Assembly: GCA_032123435.1 (NCBI GenBank)
Contig: JAQBFJ010000095.1
Coordinates: 1-14,411 of the forward strand
Reading direction: 5' to 3'
Origin: JAQBFJ01 sp032123435
GTDB lineage: Bacteria > Verrucomicrobiota > Kiritimatiellia > UBA8416 > JAQBFJ01
Length of the DNA: 14,411 nucleotides
This document shows, piece by piece, positions 7,009 through 11,856 of the stretch; positions within the stretch are counted from its first letter, which is position 1; the number at the start of each line of letters is the position of its first letter. The notes beneath the pieces were generated by a model that had not been told where the DNA came from, ran no database searches, and was given only the letters and a program-made list of their open reading frames with translations. Both the position numbers and the translations under genes were made by a program.

Positions 7009-8541
7009 ATGAGGAAACAGAGTGTATTGATTAGTATTATAGCCGCAGGTATTGGTTTTCTTTGCGTTGGCAGTGTTAAAGCAGTGCCGTTGGGTCCTGT
7101 TGGTGATTTCACGGCTACAGCGGGTTATCAGGAAGTTGATTTGGCCTGGACGAACCCTGTAGCAGGTTTTGCCGGGGTGAAAATTCAACGAGCCACGACT
7201 GGTTTTCCAACCAATGCCGCTGATGGCACAGAAGTGTATAACGGCACAGGCACGAGTACGACAGATACGGTTTTAAGCAATGGTACGCTTTATTACTATA
7301 CCGCGTTCGCTTATGACGTCAGCACCAACTATGCGACAGGAATCAGCAACGCGGCTATGCCAATGGCTTCATCGGTAGCCGGTACGATCAGTTATGTGGG
7401 CGCGCAGACGGGTTTCATTGGTGTTGCTATATTTGCCAATCCTCCGACTTACGATGAGGAACCGGTTACGGAGATAGTGCTTGGTTCCGTCGGCGCTTAT
7501 ATCATAACTAATCTTGTGCCGGGCAATTATTACGTCGCGGCTATTATAGCTGTCAGCGGCAATCCGGATTCGGTAAGAATCACTGATCCCTGGGGTGTGT
7601 ACGTGGCGGTGGGTAATCCTCAGATTGTTGCCGTTGGCGCCGCGCAGGCGGTTGCTGGAATTAATTTCACTTTGGTAGACGGCAGTGCGACCAACAGAAA
7701 TCCTTTTGGCAAAGTTGTGAGAAACGATTTTGACGGTGATGGTGTTTCCGATATCGGCTGTTATGATGCTGAAGGAAATGAAGGATATCCAGCTGGCACA
7801 TGGCTCATAAAGCAGAGCACGGCTGGGCTCACAACAAACGAGTTCGGCTATGACGGTACTGTTCAAATTACCGGTGATTTTGATGGTGATGGGGTTATGG
7901 ATTACGGTTGTTACGATCCCGAGGGTTTGTACGGACAGCCGCCAGGCTCATGGTATATCATGCAGAGCACGGCTGGGTTCGAAACGAAGACATTCGGTTA
8001 TATTGATACTATTCCGATAGTTGGTGATTTTGATGGGGATGGGACAGATGATTACGGTTGTTACGATCCCGAGGGTTTATACGGACAGCCTGCTGGCTCA
8101 TGGTATTTCATGCAGAGCACGGCCGGGTTCACTACGGATCAATTAGGTCATGCCGGCACTGTTCCGCTTGGCATGCTTGCGCAGGGTGATACCGGGCCGG
8201 ATTATCTGGACATCATTTATCCTCCGTTCGATGACGGAACTCTATGGAAGCCCGTGAATCATTCGGGTGGTGAGCTGATTGTTCTGTTGAGTAGCAGTTA
8301 TTTTGATGAATATCAGAATGGTGAGTTCGATAGATTTGTGATTTCTGATGACCCGGCGGGTGAAGATGTTGTCACACAGGGCGAAGGGACTATTGTTCCG
8401 GACTATCATGGAAGACCCGCGATTCGATTCAGTCAACAGGGCTCATACTATGGGCCGGATCCGGTCTATATGGTTCTGATGCTGACTGATGGTACGCGTC
8501 AGCCTTGGTATATTCCTGATCCATCTGAACGAGCTGAGTAA
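7009..8541 (+). CDS. Secreted FN3/repeat protein with shared C-terminal domain
   Basis: A 510-residue exported protein; ATG 7009 follows AAGGAGA by 8 bases. Residues 1-25 are a signal peptide ending V-K-A. Residues about 27-118 resemble a fibronectin type III domain (VDLAWTNP, TLYYYTAFAYD). Residues about 122-225 resemble a carboxypeptidase-regulatory-like/transthyretin-type domain (VAGTISYVG, LVPGNYYVAAI). Residues 240-389 are three exact-length 50-residue repeats starting DFDGDGxxD, each a likely calcium loop, with SWYIMQSTAGF and FGY motifs parallel to the neighbour's repeats. Residues 398-510 are the C-terminal domain shared with the preceding protein. A strong terminator follows, ending the unit. 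It probably works outside the cell, in adhesion or surface structure; the ligand is unknown. Confidence 0.85.
   Translation: MRKQSVLISIIAAGIGFLCVGSVKAVPLGPVGDFTATAGYQEVDLAWTNPVAGFAGVKIQRATTGFPTNAADGTEVYNGTGTSTTDTVLSNGTLYYYTAFAYDVSTNYATGISNAAMPMASSVAGTISYVGAQTGFIGVAIFANPPTYDEEPVTEIVLGSVGAYIITNLVPGNYYVAAIIAVSGNPDSVRITDPWGVYVAVGNPQIVAVGAAQAVAGINFTLVDGSATNRNPFGKVVRNDFDGDGVSDIGCYDAEGNEGYPAGTWLIKQSTAGLTTNEFGYDGTVQITGDFDGDGVMDYGCYDPEGLYGQPPGSWYIMQSTAGFETKTFGYIDTIPIVGDFDGDGTDDYGCYDPEGLYGQPAGSWYFMQSTAGFTTDQLGHAGTVPLGMLAQGDTGPDYLDIIYPPFDDGTLWKPVNHSGGELIVLLSSSYFDEYQNGEFDRFVISDDPAGEDVVTQGEGTIVPDYHGRPAIRFSQQGSYYGPDPVYMVLMLTDGTRQPWYIPDPSERAE
7726..8175 (+). repeat. Three 150-bp coding tandem repeats
   Basis: Units start at 7726, 7876 and 8026 with an exact 150-base period. 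Units 2 and 3 are nearly identical at the DNA level over 7900-7980 versus 8050-8130 (for example ATTACGGTTGTTACGATCCC in both), so this array is younger than the 12-unit array upstream. Unit 1 is more diverged. The insert EGLYGQP between the GCYDP strand and the WYI strand makes these units six or seven residues longer than those in the neighbour. Confidence 0.9.
8200..8538 (+). other. Conserved C-terminal domain, copy 2
   Basis: About 113 residues from PDYLDIIYPPF to WYIPDPSERAE, aligning without gaps to the end of the preceding repeat protein. The DNA is also very similar, for example GGTGAGCTGATTGTTCTGTT here versus GGTGCGCTGATTGTTCTGTT upstream, so the two copies come from a fairly recent duplication or are kept alike by gene conversion. 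Confidence 0.75.
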
Positions 8542-8594
8542 ATATCGGTTTTTCTATGGCGCATGCGGGTGACGCGCGTGTCAAGAATTGATAA

Positions 8595-8633
8595 GAAAGA
8601 AAGGGCCGCCCGGAAGGTGGCCCTTTCTTTTTT
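8595..8633 (+). terminator. Strong intrinsic terminator
   Basis: GAAAGGGCC at 8599-8607 pairs perfectly with GGCCCTTTC at 8619-8627. The stem extends inward (8608-8610 with 8616-8618, one G-T pair) to a 5-base loop and outward through A-T pairs to 8596/8630, for about 15 bp. A T-run at 8628-8633 follows. It closes the transcript of the secreted repeat proteins. The start of the next gene is only 15 bases downstream, so that gene needs readthrough or a promoter overlapping the hairpin. Confidence 0.9.
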
Positions 8634-8648
8634 GACAGGATTTGTTTA

Positions 8649-9641
8649 ATGAGTATTAACAGGCCGAGATTTGTTTTTTGTCTGAAACTGCTGGTCAGCA
8701 TTGTGTTTCTGTACGTTGTTTTCCGATCGGTTGACCTGAAGGAGATGTCGTCGCTTTTTGTTTCCATTGATCTATTCTATTTTCTGATTCTGCTTATGAT
8801 TTCTGCGGCCTTGATTGTGGTCAGTTGTTTGAAGTGGCTGTTGTTATTAAAAGCCAAAGGCGTGTCGGTGTCGTTGTGGTATTTATCGCGTCTATACATG
8901 CTTGGTTTTTTCTTTAACAATTTTCTACCAGGGATGGTTGGCGGCGATCTTGCCAGGGGTTTTTTTCTAGGGCGTCGGATTCAGAATAGGCGTGATGCGT
9001 ATTTGTCTGTTCTTATGGAACGGCTTACCGGTTTTCTTGCGTTGGTATTCTTGACGGTTATCATTGTGTTCAGCGGCCATCCGGCGGTAAGGGATGGCAG
9101 GCTCAGGTTATTTCTGTTTGCGGCGGCATTGATGTCCGTCGGCATGGTTATTGTGATGTTTTCACGTTTTCTTTTCAGCAGACTGCTTGCCATACTGCCG
9201 AAAAAGTTTTCACGTTTTCGTGACAAATGCAATGGCATCCATGAAGATTTATGCGGGTTCAAGGATAGCAGGCTGATTTTATTTTCCGTGATAGCGTTAT
9301 CTTTGTTATATCATCTTCTGACAGGGTTGAATTTATATTATGCCTGTTTGACGCTTAATTTCAAGGTGAGTTTGATAGACATGATAATTGTGACTCCATT
9401 AATCATTATGGTGTCGCTGATACCGATTACGCCTAATCAACTTGGCCTATGGGAGGGCAGTTTCATTGTGTTTTTTTCATTACTTGGCATTCCGCGTTCC
9501 GTTGCCTTGTCGGCCGCGTTGTTAACCAGATTTAAAAGTCTGCTTGTATCGGTGTTGGGTGGGTTAGTATATTGGGATGAAGGCAAAGGTGCGAGGATTG
9601 AGTTGAAAAAGCGTGCGCAAGAAGAAAAAGGCGTTGTTTAA
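8649..9641 (+). CDS. LPG-synthase-TM / flippase-like membrane protein
   Basis: A 330-residue integral membrane protein; ATG 8649 follows ACAGGA by 8 bases. It has about eight hydrophobic segments and the hallmark of the lysylphosphatidylglycerol synthase TM family (PF03706, formerly UPF0104): FFNNFLPGMVGGDLARG at about 88-104 and ERLTG at 124-128, then a conserved-looking PITPNQLGLWEG near the C-terminus. There is no C-terminal aminoacyl-transferase domain, so it is not a full MprF. In MprF this membrane part moves lipids across the bilayer, and stand-alone members often sit in glycan loci. The neighbours (GT-C enzymes, acyltransferase) fit a role in lipid-linked glycan assembly, but that is inference. 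It is the first gene after the terminator. Confidence 0.85.
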   Translation: MSINRPRFVFCLKLLVSIVFLYVVFRSVDLKEMSSLFVSIDLFYFLILLMISAALIVVSCLKWLLLLKAKGVSVSLWYLSRLYMLGFFFNNFLPGMVGGDLARGFFLGRRIQNRRDAYLSVLMERLTGFLALVFLTVIIVFSGHPAVRDGRLRLFLFAAALMSVGMVIVMFSRFLFSRLLAILPKKFSRFRDKCNGIHEDLCGFKDSRLILFSVIALSLLYHLLTGLNLYYACLTLNFKVSLIDMIIVTPLIIMVSLIPITPNQLGLWEGSFIVFFSLLGIPRSVALSAALLTRFKSLLVSVLGGLVYWDEGKGARIELKKRAQEEKGVV

Positions 9642-9684
9642 CAGACGGTGGCGGCAAAAAAGGAAGCGAAAGGTTTGTTGTTAG

Positions 9685-10431
9685 ATGAGTGCTGAACGTG
9701 AAGCGGTCGATATCAGGAAAGTGGCTGATGGGTCATGTTCCGGTTTGAGAAAGTATGCAATGCTTGTTACGGGGAAGCCGTCATTGGCTGGTTTGATTCG
9801 CTATGAGATGGTGATGAAATGTTTCTCCGGCATATTCGGCGGATGCGGGATTTTTCTGCGCAGGTTGTTCTACAGATCTCTTCTGGGCGGGATGGGATGT
9901 AATGTTGTGATCGGCCGGCATGTGGTGATTCGCGGGCCGGCAAGAATCATCATGGGAAATAATGTGCTCATTGATGATAACTGTGTTCTTGACGCGCGCG
10001 GTGAGAACTCGGAAATAAAGATTGGTGATGGTGTTGTTATATCGCGCAATACAATTATTCGCGCCCGGAATGCCTTGGTCAGCGTCGGAGATGGAGCCGA
10101 TATAGGTTGTAATTGTCTGCTTGGCACGGACAGTAAATTGTCGGTGGGCAGGGAAGTTCTTATAGGAGCATATTCTTATCTTTGTGCCGGCGGCAGACAT
10201 CGTTTTGACGGACCGGAGACATCTGTTATAAGCCATGGGTTAGAGCCTGGCGTGGGAATATCAGTGGAAGATGGCGCATGGATTGGCGCAAGAGTGACGG
10301 TGCTGGATGGTGTTACGGTGGGAAAGGGTGCGGTGATAGGCGCTCATTCTCTTATTACAAAATCCATGCCCGCAATGTCGGTTTCTTACGGGGTTCCAGC
10401 GAGTGTACGGCGGCAAAGAGCGTCCAAATGA
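9685..10431 (+). CDS. Hexapeptide-repeat (left-handed beta-helix) acyltransferase
   Basis: A 248-residue cytosolic-type protein starting at ATG 9685, with a modest AAAGG upstream. Residues 1-70 are an N-terminal extension with a hydrophobic/amphipathic stretch (FSGIFGGCGIFLRRLFYRSLLGG) often seen in glycan acyltransferases. Residues about 72-225 are imperfect hexapeptide turns (VVIGRH, IKIGDG, VSVGDGADIGCN, ISVEDGAWIGAR, VTVGKGAVIGAH) of the left-handed beta-helix fold. His172 in GGRHRFD is placed like the catalytic His of WbbJ/maltose-acetyltransferase-type enzymes. The end SYGVPASVRR fits the usual cap. It would O- or N-acylate a sugar using acetyl-CoA or another acyl donor. Its position between the flippase-like gene and the FrhB-type gene supports glycan decoration. 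Confidence 0.88.
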   Translation: MSAEREAVDIRKVADGSCSGLRKYAMLVTGKPSLAGLIRYEMVMKCFSGIFGGCGIFLRRLFYRSLLGGMGCNVVIGRHVVIRGPARIIMGNNVLIDDNCVLDARGENSEIKIGDGVVISRNTIIRARNALVSVGDGADIGCNCLLGTDSKLSVGREVLIGAYSYLCAGGRHRFDGPETSVISHGLEPGVGISVEDGAWIGARVTVLDGVTVGKGAVIGAHSLITKSMPAMSVSYGVPASVRRQRASK

Positions 10432-10500
10432 TGACGCAAAAGGCTGGACGCGGATGAATGAAGTAGACACGGATCATGGCCTTTTATGCGGATTTTCATT

Positions 10501-10516
10501 ATGAATATCTATTCAT
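10501..10516. promoter_or_regulatory. Palindrome upstream of the FrhB-type gene
   Basis: ATGAATA at 10501-10507 and TATTCAT at 10510-10516 are perfect inverted arms around TC. The site lies 25 bases before the preferred GTG start, within the 104-base gap after the acyltransferase gene, and is followed by an A/T-rich TTTATATAAA at 10521-10530. It could be an operator or a short hairpin. No good -35/-10 pair could be assigned. Confidence 0.35.
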
Positions 10517-10541
10517 GCGCTTTATATAAAGAGGGGTGGAA

Positions 10542-11738
10542 GTGCATCAGACTATCAGCGATGTTGTAAGTTCCGGCCGGTGTCATCGTTGTGGCGTTTG
10601 CGCGGGTGTATGCCCGCAGGAGGCTATCGCTTTTGATGAACGGGCCCTTCCTGTTGTTTTAGAATCATGTAATGAATGCGGGTTGTGTTTAAAGGTTTGT
10701 TCTGGTCATGAATACTCGATTCCTGAAAATTCTGAGTTTGGTTTATACGGGCGTTGTTATTTAAGCGCTTCTTCTGACAGTGATGTGCGTTGCAGGGGTG
10801 CCAGCGGCGGGGTTGTTACCGAAATTCTTCGATATGTTCTCAAGACAGGTCGAGTTAAAAGGGTTGTTGTAACATCTGCTTCACGGAATGATCCAGCGAT
10901 GCCGTCGGCTTTTTTTGTCAGTTCTGAAAAGGAAATAATTGATTCTGCTCAGTCAAAATATTGTCTATTCCCGTGGGGTATGGTGCTTAGGGATGTAATT
11001 AAGAGTGGTGATACTTTTGCTGTTGTCGGTCTGGCATGTCAGATTCAGAGTTTAAGGAAGGCAATGGCTGTACTGCCGGAGTTGCGCCGGAATGCGGTAT
11101 TGCTGGTTGGTTTGTTTTGCGAGTCGAATATAGAGCCGGGTGGAATAAGGCATTTACTGAAGATACGTGGTGCAGCAGGAGATCAATTGGAAAGGATTTA
11201 TTACAGACACGGGACCTGGCCCGGGGTAATGATGGCCAGGTTAAAGGATGGCAAAGAAATTGTGTTGTCGAGCCGAAGGGGCGAGACAGGAGCGGTCAAT
11301 TATCTGAAAATGACTTATGGCCAGCGCAGGTGTCGGTCTTGTCATGATGTTATTTGTGCTTCGGCCGATATTTCCGTGGGTGATCCGTGGGTGCGGTCTG
11401 ATGTCGGACGTTATACCTATGAAGGGAGTGATGGATTTTCCGCTGTTTCCGTGCGGTCAAAGAGGGGTCTTGAGATATTTGACAAGATGGCTGATGACGG
11501 TGTTATTACCCGCGAAGAGTGGGTCCCGGAAAAGCTGTTGGGCGTTCAGATAGCCCAGATGAAGAGGAACGGCAAACAAAGCTGTTTCGAGAAGATTATT
11601 TACACGCTGGGACATATGCCGTTATTCAGGGGTATTTTTCTCAGGCTTATGTTTTCTTCTATTGGTGACAAGTTGACCTCATTGAACGCGTTAAGGAAAA
11701 GAAGAAAATGGCGTAAATCGGAGTGCGGAGTTTTTTGA
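10542..11738 (+). CDS. FrhB-family iron-sulfur protein (glycan-locus type)
   Basis: A 398-residue protein. I prefer GTG 10542 because GAGGGG at 10531-10536 is a proper Shine-Dalgarno for it; GTG 10536, two codons earlier, would bury that site. The N-terminus has two 4Fe-4S motifs: C14-x2-C17-x2-C20-x3-C24-P and C43-x2-C46-x2-C49-x3-C53. Then come the N-terminal (about 70-150, with RGASGG) and C-terminal domains of the coenzyme F420 hydrogenase/dehydrogenase beta subunit family, with further cysteines C264, C267 and C272 and the ISVGDPW motif. There are no hydrogenase or formate dehydrogenase partners here. In many bacteria such stand-alone proteins lie in capsule and exopolysaccharide clusters, often by polysaccharide pyruvyl transferases, with an unproven redox role. 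The context agrees. Confidence 0.88.
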   Translation: MHQTISDVVSSGRCHRCGVCAGVCPQEAIAFDERALPVVLESCNECGLCLKVCSGHEYSIPENSEFGLYGRCYLSASSDSDVRCRGASGGVVTEILRYVLKTGRVKRVVVTSASRNDPAMPSAFFVSSEKEIIDSAQSKYCLFPWGMVLRDVIKSGDTFAVVGLACQIQSLRKAMAVLPELRRNAVLLVGLFCESNIEPGGIRHLLKIRGAAGDQLERIYYRHGTWPGVMMARLKDGKEIVLSSRRGETGAVNYLKMTYGQRRCRSCHDVICASADISVGDPWVRSDVGRYTYEGSDGFSAVSVRSKRGLEIFDKMADDGVITREEWVPEKLLGVQIAQMKRNGKQSCFEKIIYTLGHMPLFRGIFLRLMFSSIGDKLTSLNALRKRRKWRKSECGVF

Positions 11739-11768
11739 CAGGATGAACAGGATAGACAGGATCAGGAT
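11737..11768 (+). repeat. Short direct-repeat array (ACAGGAT units)
   Basis: Four phased units, GACAGGAT, GAACAGGAT, AGACAGGAT and CAGGAT, run in a row and begin inside the TGA stop of the FrhB-type gene (11736-11738). Arrays of this ACAGGAT type are a dispersed intergenic repeat I associate with many environmental bacterial genomes, but that is from memory. The first unit with its leading Ts (TTTTTTGACAGGAT, 11731-11744) is identical to 8628-8641. Confidence 0.65.
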
Positions 11769-11856
11769 GTTAAGGTCTGCGCCACAGATATCTTCCTTCG
11801 CTTCTCTACGCTTATTACAGGAGATAGTTGCGCGGCATATTTCAATTAAAACAAGT

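Noticed and set aside
10542..11738. A true coenzyme F420-reducing hydrogenase subunit
   Set aside because: No hydrogenase large or small subunit, maturation gene or F420 biosynthesis gene is present; stand-alone FrhB-type proteins are common in glycan loci.
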